This document shows, piece after piece, positions 11,901 to 24,637 of a DNA stretch of 64,000 nt. Position numbers and translations under genes: made by a program. Source of the DNA: Macrolepiota albuminosa (Eukaryota > Basidiomycota > Agaricomycetes > Agaricales > Agaricaceae); assembly GCA_027475525.1 (NCBI GenBank), contig JAMWFC010000029.1, forward strand, positions 310,001 through 374,000, in the 5' to 3' direction. The first letter of the stretch is position 1. Each line of letters opens with the position of its first letter. The notes beneath the pieces are model-generated. The model was not told where the DNA came from and ran no database searches. It saw only the letters and a program-made list of their open reading frames with translations.

Positions 11901-12264
11901 ACACCAAAATCATATAGTGTCAAACTGTTACGGCAGCATCTGTGATGACTATACAGGAGGCATCGCCTCGAAAGGCTCGAGGTTTGATGATAGTGGTTCA
12001 GACTTGACTTTTATGTTGCCAACTTTCCAGACTGGCTGTATTGATTAGTACATGTCGTCCCTGTGCAACCAAGGACATCGACATCGATCGTACACGGCGA
12101 TCAAGGAATGCTTCAATCTCGATCATAATCCCTGACCTTGATCGGGCGAAGACCCTGACCTGTTACCATTGTATGATCTGAGCGGGTTCTTCCGTCAGGA
12201 TAATTAATACGAATAACTCGTCATACACCTTTGGCCATACACCTCTTCCATCCCTTCGCTTGAA
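8929..12264. other. Long gene-poor intergenic region
   Basis: Apart from the MITE at 9634-9802, no gene is supported over 3.3 kb. Open frames at 9095-9394 (-), 9267-9488 and 9787-10140 have no recognisable domains and no convincing splice partners. Base composition is even and CG is not depleted, unlike the transposon block further right. Confidence 0.5.
9634..9802. mobile_element. MITE-like element with pogo/Tc1-type inverted termini
   Basis: The element is 169 bp, flanked by TA on both sides (9632-9633 and 9803-9804). Its ends are near-perfect inverted repeats. The left end begins CAGTCAAACCTTCTCATAAC. The right end, read on the minus strand, begins CAGTCGAACCTCTCATAACC. Homology runs about 30 bp inward, through the ATGGCCC word. 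There is no coding capacity. TA flanks and a CAGT start are the pattern of non-autonomous Tc1/mariner or pogo elements. The differences between the ends include a CG-to-CA change. Confidence 0.75.
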
Positions 12265-14746
12265 ATGGCCTCTCGATGCATGGGTAAAAGTTTCCTCACT
12301 TCAATTCCTCTCGAGATCTTCAACAGGATTGTTTTTGAGTTAACCTGTCTGGAACCATTGGGGCCACCAACCATTATAATTCCATTGATGCAAACCTGTC
12401 GCAGCATTTACGAGGCATTATTGTCCGACAACAATCGTTGCCTATATAGCATGATTTATCGCCACAAATTCGATGTCTCCGCCGTGATGCGGCGCGCGTT
12501 CGATCCAACTCCGATGCAATGTATTCTTCAGCTACGACGGATCCTCGCAGCCATGCACCTTTTCCGCAGCGGGGACATATATGTCGATAAGAGACTGTCC
12601 CAGGACGACGGTTTGGGTTTGAATGAGGCACTTAATACTGCATTCGTCATGATGCTGGATGATGATGGAAGGAATGCGGTTCAGTTATTGCTCTGGGCAC
12701 GAGCCGACGTCTTCATTAGAAACTTCGTGGCACGCAGACTGTACGAAGGTTTTCAGTACAATGACGGATGGCCCCTAGATGGTGAAAATATCGCACACGC
12801 ACTATGGGTGATGTGGCTCTTGACGTCCGAGGGTGCGTCGTTTCGCGTTGTACATACCAACGGTCGTTGATATGAAGCCTCGTCAGAGTCCTTGCTTAAG
12901 GAAACTCCGGCAGAACGTGCGGGAATACAGCAACTCCTTCTTCCTTTCGTTTATCTCCCGGCTCGTTACGCCGCGACCTTTGCCCCACCCAATCATTTCC
13001 TCTTACCCCCATCTCAGAATTCTGATGAAGGCTATCCTACCCCTCATGGATGGTATCCCGTCTATCATCATGTTGCCTCTAATAATGAGGTCTATTACGA
13101 CGCTCGCTGCACAATGGCTTTCCCCCCTGCCGCGACTGCTGCTAAATTACTCTTCTTGGCTCGTTCTGAGGTCACGCCAATGCCAATTGCTCGACATTTT
13201 CATCGCACGCGTGCAGACCGGCATGCAAGTGGCATCTTTGAGAATGGTCCCACCCGCGAGAACATTGAAGAATTCAACTGGGGTTGGGGAGCACACCTTC
13301 CGCTTGGATCGGGGCTGCGCATGAGATCAGGTGCGCGGAAAATGGTCGATGGATGGGGTGGCAGGGAATGGGCCCAGGAAAATGAAGATGAAGGGCCGTT
13401 CCCTCAGCGCCCAGGAGACGTGACAGAGCCCGATTTTCATCCGCCACCACCGATTGAGAAATGGTTGAACAAGTCTCCGCATGCCAAGGCCACTGGTGAA
13501 GGTATCAGCAAGAGTCGCAAGTGGGATGCCGACTGGAACAGAGTGAGGTTCTGCGGAGATATCGACAAGGGTGTCCCGCTTGTACCATACGGATTAATGT
13601 ACGAGCCTGGATCAATTGATGGATTGTGGCAAGGCTCTCAATTGGTGAGTTCATCCTCTACCACATACCACTGCATACCTCTTTCGGCTGAGGGTTACAT
13701 CCTGACTTTTTTAGATTCCAGGTTTCGATCAGCTAAAGGTGCTCTTACTACACGCCCGCTATCCTTCGGATGGTAGCCTGACAGAAAGGAACCTCCTCGC
13801 AGACCGAAAACCAGTGTTTGTACGCCTTCGCGAACTCCATGGCGTCGAGGGTGAATCTCGAGTACTTCAGGATCTTCTGAGACGGCTGTTACCTGGCATC
13901 AGAGATGAAGCCTCAGATGATCCGTTGTTTGACCCTACGCAGGAGCACGAAGGAATGATGAATGGATGGTTACGGGGAGACCGCCCGCCTACCATACTCC
14001 CTTATGATGATGGTAGGGTCATCGTACGTGTAGGAAATGCAACAGAAGTCTATCGTTGCTGGAAAGGCAATGGGTCACAGCGATTGGGAAATGACGCATT
14101 CTTGACTTCGGAACTTGACATTGGCGAAGAGCAGGTCACGAAAAGAGCCCGAGACGATGCACGCGTCGAGTATGAGCATGATGAGGCAACCTGCACAAAA
14201 TGTGCCCATAGGAAAGAATATCGGCGTCTCCTTCGCATCATTATGAGCGACGCTAGCTCAGAGGACATCGACACTGCATTTGAAAGTGACATTTTTGGAC
14301 CATGGGACGCCGACGACATTGTTTCGTTTACCGATGCAGCTGAAGATACACCACTACCAAGAGTACATGACTGGGAACGCCGAGGAAAAGGACCATGTGA
14401 CGGCATTCGAGATATAATCATTGTAGGCGAAGTAAGTTCAAGCTTTGATCCTCTGATTCTCCGGTATGAACTGATCTCGCACCATTCTATATAGCCTGAC
14501 ACGGAACACGCAGCTGCCTTCGAAGACTATTTCTTTTACGGCCGCGTACGCAAATGGGATGGCATGATTAACCTCGTTCGCGTGCCAAAGCACGATTCTG
14601 ATTACCATTACGGTCTCGGATCCACCATCTTCTATGGGTATATCGTAGGCGGCGATACAATCGTCGGCAACTGGAGATGGGGAGGAACAGATCCACGTGT
14701 ACCAGGGTGGGAAGGTACTTTTAGTTTAGGCAGGCGCCTGGACTGA
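12265..14746 (+). CDS. F-box-like domain protein, paralogue A
   Basis: Four exons (12265-12832, 12878-13644, 13715-14431, 14495-14746) total 2304 nt, or 767 aa. Residues 10-50 form a degenerate F-box-like helix set (LTSIPLEIFNRIVFEL, then PLMQTCRSIYEAL). If it is a true F-box it would dock on Skp1 of an SCF ubiquitin ligase; that is family inference. Later blocks are MLDDDGRNAVQLLLWARADV, QQLLLPFVYLPARY, PIARHFHRTRAD, a Pro-rich linker, DGIRDIIIVGE and a C-terminal YFFYGRVRKWDGMINLVR ending near WEGTFSLGRRLD. A CxxC pair (TCTKCAHRKEY) precedes the IVGE block. Large F-box proteins ending this way are abundant in agaricomycetes, with unknown substrates. The paralogue at 51184-53591 shares all three intron positions. 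No leucine-rich repeats or WD repeats are seen. Confidence 0.88.
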
Positions 14747-17165
14747 CGCTGGAGCCGAGGTTTGACTCGATAGCTGGTTGTTTAGATCTCGTTTTAGTAA
14801 CTCCATTTCACTCTTTCGGAACTCACCTATGCGGATACCGATTTTCAACCTTGTATTAGACACTGTACACTTGTATGTATAACACTATTGCTTTCGATTC
14901 ATACGTAGCAGTCATCTCTGTGACCTCATCACTTAAGTCAGAGTGAGTTGGATTTACCTGGAGTCGAAAAACGCTCGGTCCAGTTTAATCTATACATTCA
15001 CCGATCCGATGTTGGACAAACGACCAACTCATTAAATCTGTAATGTTCGATTTTTCATATTATCTGCTTATCAATGTCGTAAAGATATGTCGAGAACTCT
15101 GGGTGACACTTACACGGTTTGTGTTTCCCATTTAATAAGCATCATGATCGATCAGTGTGCCGCATCCAGGTTATCTTTCGTGATAAACTTTGAGCCTTCA
15201 CGATCAGAGGAAGGTTCTAAACGCGAGGACGTCAGAAACAAGGTAGAACAGAGACAGACTTCTGTGCAAAATCCGAAAGAAAAAAACCAGTGAAAAGAAG
15301 AAAAGGCCGAGTCAAACTTAGATACGCGGTAATCGGTAATGGCTGAAGAGTCGTGACTGTTCCATCACGTCTCTGTCAGTGTCACTCACCGGCTTCCACA
15401 TACCACAAGGAATACCTCAAATCATGGATTACCATCGAATTCTCCAGCTGTAAGGGACTTTAAACGAGTATCAAGCGGAACGTCCTCCATTCCAATCATA
15501 TGGCATAAATTCTGGATATAGCTTGAAGATTTCGAGATTGAGGGTACAGTATCTGCCAAATCAATATCTCGTGATCGCTAGAGGGAATGCCTTCAGTTCC
15601 GAACATGACTTTGTACAAAAATTTAATTAAACCAATTGTCACATAAATCCAAGAGGAGTAGTATTACTGTCATACATAACAACCAACGAACGTCGTTGCC
15701 CCTTTTCCGGCTCCTCATGTTAGAAGGTAAACCCTATAAGTCGCGGTTATTGTAAGTATAGTGTCCGAGTCAAGTAAGTAAGATAGGAAATTTACCCCCA
15801 GTCTTTGTACAATCGACTGAGGTGTTCTACTCTTTGAACGATATATAGATGCTTTCTTCTCATTGTCCCTTTGTCCGGTACTTTGGCGCCCTGTGGCCCC
15901 CTGCCGTCATTGCCTTCAGTGGCCCTGGTAATCTAACAATCTTGGTGTATCCGCGCGTCGGATCGCAACGCCTCAGGCCTCAGGCCTCGTGCATCGTGCG
16001 CCTGTACTTCTCGAACTATCTATCTAGGAACGTCAAAACGTGAGACATTCACATGAGGACTTCGAGATGCCGCTTGAATTTCGTACTTTTAGTTTGGCTC
16101 GACCAAAAGGCAGTTGTGTCGATGCAATGACGTAGGTCCAACTGAATATATATTGCTGTATGTACGTACACACATATGTATGGTATTATTCATCATAGCA
16201 AGTTCAACACAACACAAAGCAATATTGAAATATTGAACTGTGATGACGAAATATGAACTAGGAATATGCGACAGAAGTTGGAATATGATATGACAACAAA
16301 TGCAATGGTAATAAACAACGGTGGATGGATGGATGAATGATGAATTGATAACAGCGGACGAAAGCACGACGAATGGTGGGTTATAATGACATGGGTACAA
16401 TGAGTCGAAACATGCGGACAGACGAATTATATGCGATAAACGTTCAACAAAGGAATTCAAGACACGACACGAGCGGGAGCGGACATAAAAATCAGATATC
16501 GGTATACGTATAAAAAACGTTCAACAAAGGAATTCAAGACACGACACGAGCGGGAGCGGACATAAAAATCAGATATCGGTATACGTATAAAAAACGCGAT
16601 GCAAAAAAAAAAAATAAAACATGCGGATTGGTTGTATCGAGTGGAAGTTTTTAATCTGAAATGCACTCAGGGCATTCTGAGCCCCGGAAATTGATAATAG
16701 GCAACGAGGCATATGCAGAGTTGGGATCTTGAACCGGTTACGATGAGATGACGATAATGACGACGATGATGCGGATGCGAATATATGGTGGTGATGTATG
16801 TTGTTCCGGGGATTATGTTATATTGGCGACAGCAGAGTTTTGCAGTATGATATCAGCGAATGATTGATTGATTGCAAAAGACAAGAGAAATCGAGCTCCG
16901 GTGTTAAGATGGATCTGAACGGATATCGAATGTTCGGCTATTGTTGATGTGAAGAAACGACGATATAATGAGAAATCTGGAAATTGATGCACGATAGCCA
17001 GGTGACAGCAAAGGTGACTTGAAGCGCTTTTTCGTTTCAAATAACTTGTAATGAGATGACGTCCGGACTTGATTTTGGGGTTGAGATGCAGACCGCTGGA
17101 GTTGACAATGTCACTTACACGGTTCGGGCTGAAAAAGAATGACGAACCAATAGTAATGATAGAAA
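14747..17165. other. Convergent intergenic region between F-box gene A and the PUF gene
   Basis: This includes the 3' flanks of two genes that point toward each other. Minus-strand frames at 16089-16460, 16457-16666 and 16813-17247 lie in the 3' flank of the PUF gene and show no protein-like features. One perfect 77-bp tandem duplication is listed separately. No other gene is supported. Confidence 0.5.
16438..16591. repeat. Perfect 77-bp tandem duplication (host DNA)
   Basis: The 77 bases from 16438 are repeated without change from 16515. Identity at a 77-bp offset runs 83 bases because of A-rich ends. It lies in non-transposon DNA about 600 bp beyond the PUF stop codon. It has the same period as seven other duplications in the window, so an assembly origin is likely. 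Confidence 0.95.
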
Positions 17166-20100
17166 CTAATATCCATAGTAGGCACGCTATTTCACAGCAA
17201 TCAGCATGAACCCGCCGCTCATAGAAAAGGACGAACCATTCTATCACTACAACATATCGTCAGCTTCACCATTTACCAGAAACAAGTGGAATATAAAGGA
17301 TAGAGTACTTACAACAACCAGATAACCTTCGATCCCGTCTTGCATCCACGAAGCGTAACGATATGGCCCCGAATGCAGTCGTACAATAGCGCTCGCTGGT
17401 CCTTGTCCGCCTTTGGGCACAGCCATAGTAGGCACATCAGTGCCGAGCGCACAAGAAAGACTGGGCTGGGACGACGAGCGTACCGTGGGCAACACGCTTG
17501 CGATCAGCTGACTTCCGGTCACGCTCAGCGCGAGGTCGACTATCATGGCTCGCCGGGACCTGCGGTCGTGTTTTCGCATCAGCGAGGTAACTACAAATGG
17601 GTATTAATAAAGAGGGAACCCACCCGTTAGCAGCCTCGCACATGCGCTCAACGATACGATCTAGCGTCGGCTTACCACCTTCTTTTAGCGCCTTAGTGAC
17701 GCTCTTGGCGCCCTGCTCACTCGTGGCGAAGTCGAGGAGACCATCGAGGAGATGTTGAAGTGTCTGCGCACGATGTTTATCTGACCCGTGCTCGAGGACT
17801 AGATAAAATGCGACCACAAGTTATTAAATGACAATGAAAATCCTGTAAGCAAAACGTACTGTGCTGAATGCAATACGAACCCCATTGGTTCTTCGCGACT
17901 TCGGCGAAAACCGTCGGGCCGTTGTTAATGAGTTCATCAACGATACCATCTTTGGCCTCCGGCTCCAGGTTTTCGAAGGCGTGCTACGAACAGAAAGTTT
18001 GAGTGACAACCTGAGATGGCAGATGATAGACTTGACTTACCTGTACGACCAACGAGCCTGTCTCATGACAAGCAAGTGAAGCCCACTTGCCTTTGAGGGA
18101 CTTGTTGACGCTGAATAGTCATGTCAGCCTCCATAGTAAATGCACATACATACGCGATACCAAAAGGACTCACTAGGCAAAGATGGGCGGCGCAGGTGGC
18201 GTCCATGAAAGTTCCATAATCTATAAAACACATGAGTATGGTCACATAGAAGAGAAGCAGCCCTACCTTGCTCCACACATGCGACGCATGTTTATTGACA
18301 AGCGTCTGCGCCGGATCCCCAAGAAGCAATTCCGAAACGATGAGCAGTCTTATATCCTCTTCACAGTCAAGGGCCTTCTGAAGAACATGACAGCCATAGC
18401 AATTGGTAGCGAGCTCCACAACACGACCCCTGTATAAAACTTGAATCAGCACGCACAGTCAAATCAAGTAGAAGAACAACAGACAGAAAGACGTGAAAAA
18501 GGGAAAGCCATCAGAAGAATGAGTGGTCTTGAGAACTTAGTAACAATAGAAATGATGACTGACGAAGAGAGAAAGAACGATGAATGAGGAGTTTACAATC
18601 CAACACTTGAGTCGACGAATGCATAGGAACATATCGAAGAAAGGAAGTGTAGACAAGATCGAAGCGCAAATAGAAGCAAGACTTATAAAAGAAATAAAAG
18701 AACGAATGAAAGACCCACCGCATACAACCGACCAGCTTCCTCCTCTCCTCCGGCGCAGACGCCGCCTCCAAACACCTCTGCACGGCCCAATTACCAAATC
18801 TTCATAGACAAACATATTAGTATCCCAGTCCACACAAGAAAAGAGAAGTAACACACCGATGCGCCATCATATCAAAACCCCTCGCACAAATCGCATCCAC
18901 AATCTTCGCTCTCTCCTCCGCATCCGCGACCTTCAATTTTTGTTGCAAAAATATACTAGCTTGTTGATCTGAAGATTTGATGATGCGCTCGACGAAGACG
19001 GGGTACGGCGGTGATGAAGAGGGATGCAAGAGGGAGAGGAAGTTAATCGGCTGCGTTACGCGGAATGATAAGGATCTGGCAATAAGAAGGGAAAAAAATA
19101 CAAACCTCATGCGCATGCTGCGATCCCAAATGACCATGATGACCATGACCATGTCCACCCTGCCCGCCACCTCCCAGCGACTGCTGATGCGAATACCCTA
19201 ACGACCTCAAGGCGCCCAGCGAGATCATATCCTCGGCACCATGATGAGCACCCGTCACCGTCCCCTGTCCATGTCCCAGTCCATAAATATCAAACTTATC
19301 TTCTCTCCCACCGATACCACTGCCAAGCCCCCACTCCGCACCTTGTGACTGAGGCTGGAGCCGCCAGTCCATCGGCAAGCGCGTACCGCTAGCGTGGCGT
19401 GGAGCGGCAGGGGAGTTGGAGTTGAAAAGCCCTCGGGGAAGAAGCCCAGGCGGGTGGGCAAGTGTTGTCTGAGGCTGCGTCTGCGTCTGCGTCTGTGTCG
19501 TCTGCGTCTGAGTAGTGGGAAGCTGAGGCATCAATTGAGACTGTTGTGCTGGTGGCTGCGATGCAGAACCTGTCTGTCCCTGTACCTGAGGCTGGGGTTG
19601 CGAACCACTGTACAATCCAGGCGCAGGGGCAGGAGCCGCGGGCGTCTCAGCGAACGGCTCAAAGAATGGTAAACCGCCGGATGGAACAGGCACATGCTGA
19701 GGTTGCACCGCGGCGTACCCCGCGGGCGCCGGCTGAAGCAAGCGGTACATTGAACCCTGCCCGATGCCCGATCCATTAAACGGGTTCATGTGGGGCTGCG
19801 AGATGTAGCTTTCAAGCGCCTGTGTACGTCCAGCTGGAGAAGGGTGCTCAAAAAGCAGAGACGGCTGCTGGAGGAACGCGGTTGGTCCTAATTCATAGGC
19901 GGTCGACTTGGCATTCGCATCGAAGGAACGCTGGGATGGTGAGAGGTCGGTTGGAGTCATAAGAGATGATGTTACCGAGGCTGGAGAAAAGTCAGGCGAG
20001 CTGGGCGACGCGTCGAGATTGATGCTCAAGGGAGGCTTTTTAGATGGAACGGGCGAGTTCAAATTGAGCGTTCGTAGGAGCTGCTCGACATGCTGGTTTG

Positions 20101-20468
20101 GGCATAGTTAAGTGCATATATGCGGTTAAAAATGTAGAAGCACCGACTGTATCATCATGAAACTCGGGTGGGCTCTTTTTGCGGCCATCACCAATGGCGC
20201 CAACACTGGTGGGATCCCTGGGAACTTTGACCTGTGTAGGAATGGGCCCAAAGACGTCCTCGCGCCGCACAGGTGCAGAATTGGCGTCATACATGGTATT
20301 AGTACTCACGAGCTCGTGGTGCTCTGCAACGCGCGAGAAGGAATCAAGAGTTTTGGGCCATGTTGTCTCAGAGGGCTGAGGCTGGGGTGCCCAAATGCTC
20401 GCTGCGAGGGTCGCAGGTTGCCTGTGCACAGGAGTTGGTTCATAGAGACCAGCAAAATCGTTGTTCAT
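17166..20468 (-). CDS. Pumilio/PUF-domain RNA-binding protein
   Basis: The gene reads from 20468 down to 17166. Thirteen exons splice in phase: 20468-20148, 20092-19106, 19050-18857, 18799-18719, 18429-18267, 18220-18174, 18110-18041, 17983-17860, 17798-17624, 17559-17484, 17410-17313, 17246-17237 and 17186-17166. They total 2367 nt, or 788 aa. The N-terminal half (to about residue 435) is disordered, Gln/Pro/Ser-rich, with QTQTQ and GHGHGHHGH runs. The C-terminal half holds PUF repeats, recognisable in FGNWAVQRCLE, NCYGCHVLQKAL, LACHETGSLVVQHAFENL, NQWGSYCIQH and TGSQLIASVLPT. It ends DRMRAYYGY. PUF proteins bind 3' UTRs and repress or localise mRNAs in the cytoplasm. This form, with VNKHASHVWSK and KIMELSW, is divergent rather than classic Puf3-like. 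Exon 12 is only 10 nt. The intron 18718-18430 (289 nt) is unusually long for this locus. Upstream in-frame codons exist, but the ATG at 20468 begins the first protein-like stretch. Confidence 0.92.
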
Positions 20469-22562
20469 GTGGAGAAAGGTCAAACAGCCAACGAAAGAGA
20501 CGACAAGCGGAGGGATCTGGTCAACGTGGGCGACGATGAGCAGAGGCAGTCGCACAAGAGAGAACGTCGAGGTTGTGGTTGTGGTCAAGAGGAATGACTG
20601 GTCAAAAGTCGTATTTATACGCAAGCCAAAATAATGATTTCATCATTTTTACCTTGCTCTTCCTTCTTCGTCGATATTACAAATGTAAATGCCACTTCTT
20701 TTTTTTCTCAGGTGGCCGCATCGCGATTAGTCAATATAAGGGGTAAATCGATTTCCTAAATGAGGACGTGCTTCGCAATCTTCGATTGTCGTTCGTTACG
20801 TCATGCGTCAGAAGGAAACTTGAGTGCGCGCATATACTCCTCACACAAGCTACAAGCCACCATCCTCTTCCGGCAGTCCCAGGTGCTCTGCGCAGAAGAG
20901 GAGGCATGTATGGAGACGAGGGCCTTGCTGCAAGAGACGTTGGCAGAAAGCGGCACCGCGGGCTTGACGGGGCACATCCATAGAAGGTGTCAACGGCCGT
21001 GCATCAAAGGTCTCTGGAGAACACCGTTTTGAGTTCGTTGATCTCGGTCCGCCGAGTCCCGACGCGCGATAGCCTTAGATGACACATCAATCGTGATTTG
21101 CGTGATTTCGTTTTTGATTTTTAAGTGGGAGCTTGTGATTGTACATGCTCGATTGATGACCGCGAGACGCAATTAGGCGCTTGTTGTCTGTCAATGTGCA
21201 AAGAACCCTGGCTATAATATCTCTGTCGACCGGATATCCAAGATGTCATCGGCTGCGATTGCTCGTCCAGACATCCGAAGTTCACGATTGATAACCTACC
21301 GAAGCTGTTGAATAATTCCAGTCATCGACACGAGATTTAATCAAAGCCAAACATTCAATTTCTCATTCTCCAGGGGCAGATGCAACCACAGGTATTTATT
21401 CTTCTGATGCAGCAATTCGGATTTAAAATGTCAGTTTTCGGACCGGTAGTCGTACTTGGCGCATATGAAATGCGTGCACCCACAGGTAGCTCTAGGAAAC
21501 GCACCGTCAGTACGGTTGATGGATATGAAGCCTAAGAAATCGACGAAATGCACGCTATGTACACGACGCCCATACAAACCGGATTCATTTCGTTCCATCA
21601 CCGGCACACGAAAAAGGCAGCCAACCAAATCTATGAGGCCAGGTGACTGATGGCGAGCAAAGACACCGTCGTCGCAAACCGATCACGGATGTGTCTACGT
21701 AGTAACGCGGCATGAACTGCGTGTAAAAGGTTATGATTGATCAATCCTCTTCTCAGTCTTGAATAAACCGAGAACCCACCAAGTGAATCCACCGATAGTT
21801 ACGTATGACAATCTGCTCCATCGTCACACCAAGAACACCTGAACGCCCAGGAATTGACTGCCGCAAAGCCTTATGGCCATTGAGTCCTACCTCAAAAGTA
21901 ACCTGACAAAGAAGACGTAAACCCCCCATCCTCAAGAAAGCGATGAAGTATACCTACGTGCATGGACCTACAAGTAGATTTTATGACTTGTACATTGTAT
22001 TGTACATTACGCCACGTATCAAAGTGAAAGTATACGTGCATTCACGAGGGACACCCTCTAAACCATCCTGCCAAATCCATGCACGAAGAAACAAATCTCC
22101 GGAACAACATACATTTCGTTCCTCCATGCGTCAATCTCTTCAATCTTGCTACAATGCATCATACATCTGAAAAGACACCATCGTAAAACACCATCGTGTG
22201 CAACCATCACGATTGTCTCATCTGTCTCGAGCTAGAGCTTAAATCTCAGAATCGTCAGTTACACCGAGGTCCTGCGACCTCTCCGATGTGTAAACGTGTC
22301 GCTCGTCAAACAATCCTACGCAAAGATAGGATACAAGAAACGAATGCGTCCGGGGTTATAAGAGTGAGGATGGAGGTCAGGAAAACGGAATTGTGGACAC
22401 GTGCACGGCGCGGTGCCGAATGGAATAATGTCGGATCATTGCTCCCATCATGCCTCCCACTTCTCCGCCCACTATTTGCTGTGCTGAATGCTATCAAACT
22501 GAGCCTTGACTCTAGCCAAAGTCAATGAGTTTGATACTATGCCCTACCACGCAGTCGGCAGG
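20469..22562. other. Intergenic region left of the transposon block
   Basis: This holds the promoter side of the minus-strand PUF gene and about 2 kb with no supported gene. Open frames at 20760-21032, 21456-21650 and 22196-22528 show no domain or splice support. CG dinucleotides are present at normal-looking density up to about 22,540, then become scarce. Confidence 0.5.
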
Positions 22563-22578
22563 CCCCCCCCCCCCCCCC
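22563..22578. repeat. Poly-C tract at the host/repeat boundary
   Basis: An uninterrupted run of 16 C, preceded by GG. It sits almost exactly where CG-rich host DNA gives way to CG-poor repeat DNA. Such homopolymers are often miscounted in assemblies. Confidence 0.95.
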
Positions 22579-23092
22579 AGTCAGCACCCTCTGAAATTTC
22601 CTTGTTTTCTCTTCCTTTGTTGACATAATTGTATGTATTAGTTGCTTCAAGATAATAGAAGTTGAATGGGACAGAGATATGGAGAATTCACTGAGTCTCT
22701 GCTCAATGCTACTTGGAGGTTTGTCACTCTCTTGTCACATTGTGTTAGAACTCAACAGTCTGATACTTTTGATGACCTGATAGATAATAAGTAATTTATC
22801 TATGGTAGTTATGTTAGATGCTTGTTGTAATGTAAGTATTTTGGACTCACCCTCAGTTCAATATTAATTGACTGAGGATAGAGTGTCCAGTATGGTCATA
22901 TATATATGTATCTGTAACAATGGAAGGGTTGTAACAATGGATGAAAGAACAGTGGAATAAGTGTGATGAGGGTAAAAGAACACTGGAATAACAGTGATGT
23001 CAATAGTTTCCAGTATGATTAGTGTGATATACTAACTAACACATTGCCAAGGCAGGCAATCAAGCTAATTTGATGCCAAAATTGTAAGGGTG

Positions 23093-23900
23093 ACCTCTGG
23101 AGTCTATAGCTCTGTCACATAGCTGGCAGAGAGAGATTCAAAGTATATTAGAGTATATACTAACAATATCATGATAGCTACTCATCTAGCAGAGGTATAT
23201 CCAAAGAGAACAAGTCTAGAGATTCTCTATGCCAGGATTGTAAGGGTGACCTCTAGAGGCTGTGGCTCAGTCACACAGCTGGCAGAGGGAGATCCAAAGT
23301 GTATTAGAATATATACTGACAATATTATAATAACTACTCACCTAGCAGAGAGAGATCCAAAGAGAACAAGTCTAGGGATTTTCTATGCCAGGTTGGACAC
23401 TTCTGGGGCTTCTGAAGCATGGAAAACAACAGTACAACAAAATCTTAAAAACTCAAAAATTGACTAACCAAATACTGTGCAAACAAGGCAGGAAAACTCC
23501 AGACTTTGGAAGTTAGAAAAGCAAACTCTGGCTTATATAAGCAGTCTGAAAGCGGTGCTGAAGGGCCCACACTTGTCTGAATGATAGCTAAAGAACCAGA
23601 GCACCTCAAAAGCTGAGAATAGTACTAACAGATAGTGTTGAGAGAATAGAAACAGCAGCATGAAAGAATAATAGAAGAAGTAAAGAAGTGAATAAAAGGA
23701 GAGTGAAGTAATAAGAAGTGAAAGAAGGAAGAAATGAGGAGTCCCCTGACAAGAATTGACACTTCTGGGGCCTCTGAAGCACGATAAACAATTGTCCAGA
23801 ACAACAAAACCTTAAAAACTCAAAAATTGCTTAAACAAATAATTGCACAACTAAGGGGCAAACTCTGGCAAACTCTGGCTTATATAAGTGGTCTATATGC
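23093..23900 (-). mobile_element. Outer solo LTR of a gypsy relative, interrupted
   Basis: Read on the minus strand, 23,233 back to 23,093 is a decayed LTR end related to the chromovirus LTR at 33,131. It keeps the CTGGCAGAG-type words and ends in a complement of TTACA. The other half resumes after 23,756 (ACACTTCTGGGGCCTCTG) and fades near 23,900. The break is filled by a second LTR, 23,239-23,751. CG is almost absent, and changes relative to the young LTR are mostly C-to-T and G-to-A. Confidence 0.7.
23239..23751 (-). mobile_element. Inner solo LTR (513 bp), gypsy relative
   Basis: On the minus strand it starts TGTCAGGGGACTCCTCA (from 23,751) and ends CCCTTACA (at 23,239), matching the terminal words of the chromovirus LTR. 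Five-base flanks are AGGAT (23,234-23,238) and AGAAT (23,752-23,756), a target duplication with one G/A change. It is inserted in the outer LTR of the same family. The 11-nt self-primer word AGAACAAGTCT is retained near 23,363. Confidence 0.78.
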
Positions 23901-24483
23901 TGTAGTACTTGGTTGCAAGTAGTACTGATAGTTCTGGGGCTTTTTTGAAGTCTTAGAAAGTAACCTTTAATCTACACTAGTGCTTGATGATAAAACTTGA
24001 TGTATTGAGTGCTTCACAGCATATCAAATATCCTGCAATGCAGAGAGTTTCAATAAACTTTAGCCTAAGTGATTCACTCTCTGGAAACCACTGAGCCTTT
24101 GCCTATTAATTGCCTGGTTATTCTTTACTCTACTTGGACTATTTATACTAATTTTCCAGTGCACAGACCACCAGATCACATGACTTTTTACTCTTGACCT
24201 CCCAGCATTTCTGACCTAATTTGTTGTTCTATTTTCCATTTTAGTAATGCATGTTTCAGTGCCACCATTCCATTCATCTCTTCCTTCCTCCATTCAATGC
24301 ATGTGCCACCATTCCATTCATCTCTTTTGACATCCCTCCATGCTTCTTTCCCTTTCCCCTTTCAGTCATGTCCAATCAGACATTGTCAGATCAGATCTTG
24401 ATTTAAATCATCACAATTTGATCCTATTTCATCACCTCTGCCAGCTCTCATGCTTTCCCTTCCCATAACAGTAGTCTATTGTT

Positions 24484-24637
24484 AAGTTGATAGCTTGAGC
24501 TGGTCCCTGCCTTTTGTTCTGTACTGTCTGTGTATTTATTGGGGTGTTTTTGAAGATATAAAGTTGATAGCTTGAGCTGGTCCCTGCCTTTTGTTCTGTA
24601 CTGTCTGTGTATTTATTGGGGTGTTTTTGAAGATATA
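24484..24637. repeat. Perfect 77-bp tandem duplication
   Basis: The 77 bases from 24,484 (AAGTTGATAGC...) recur unchanged from 24,561. Identity stops one base beyond the second unit. It lies in decayed transposon DNA. See the finding on k-mer-sized duplications. Confidence 0.96.

Noticed and set aside
16089..17165. Minus-strand frames 16089-16460, 16457-16666 and 16813-17247 as genes
   Set aside because: They lie in the 3' flank of the PUF gene, have low-complexity or hydrophobic composition by chance, and one is partly created by the 77-bp duplication.
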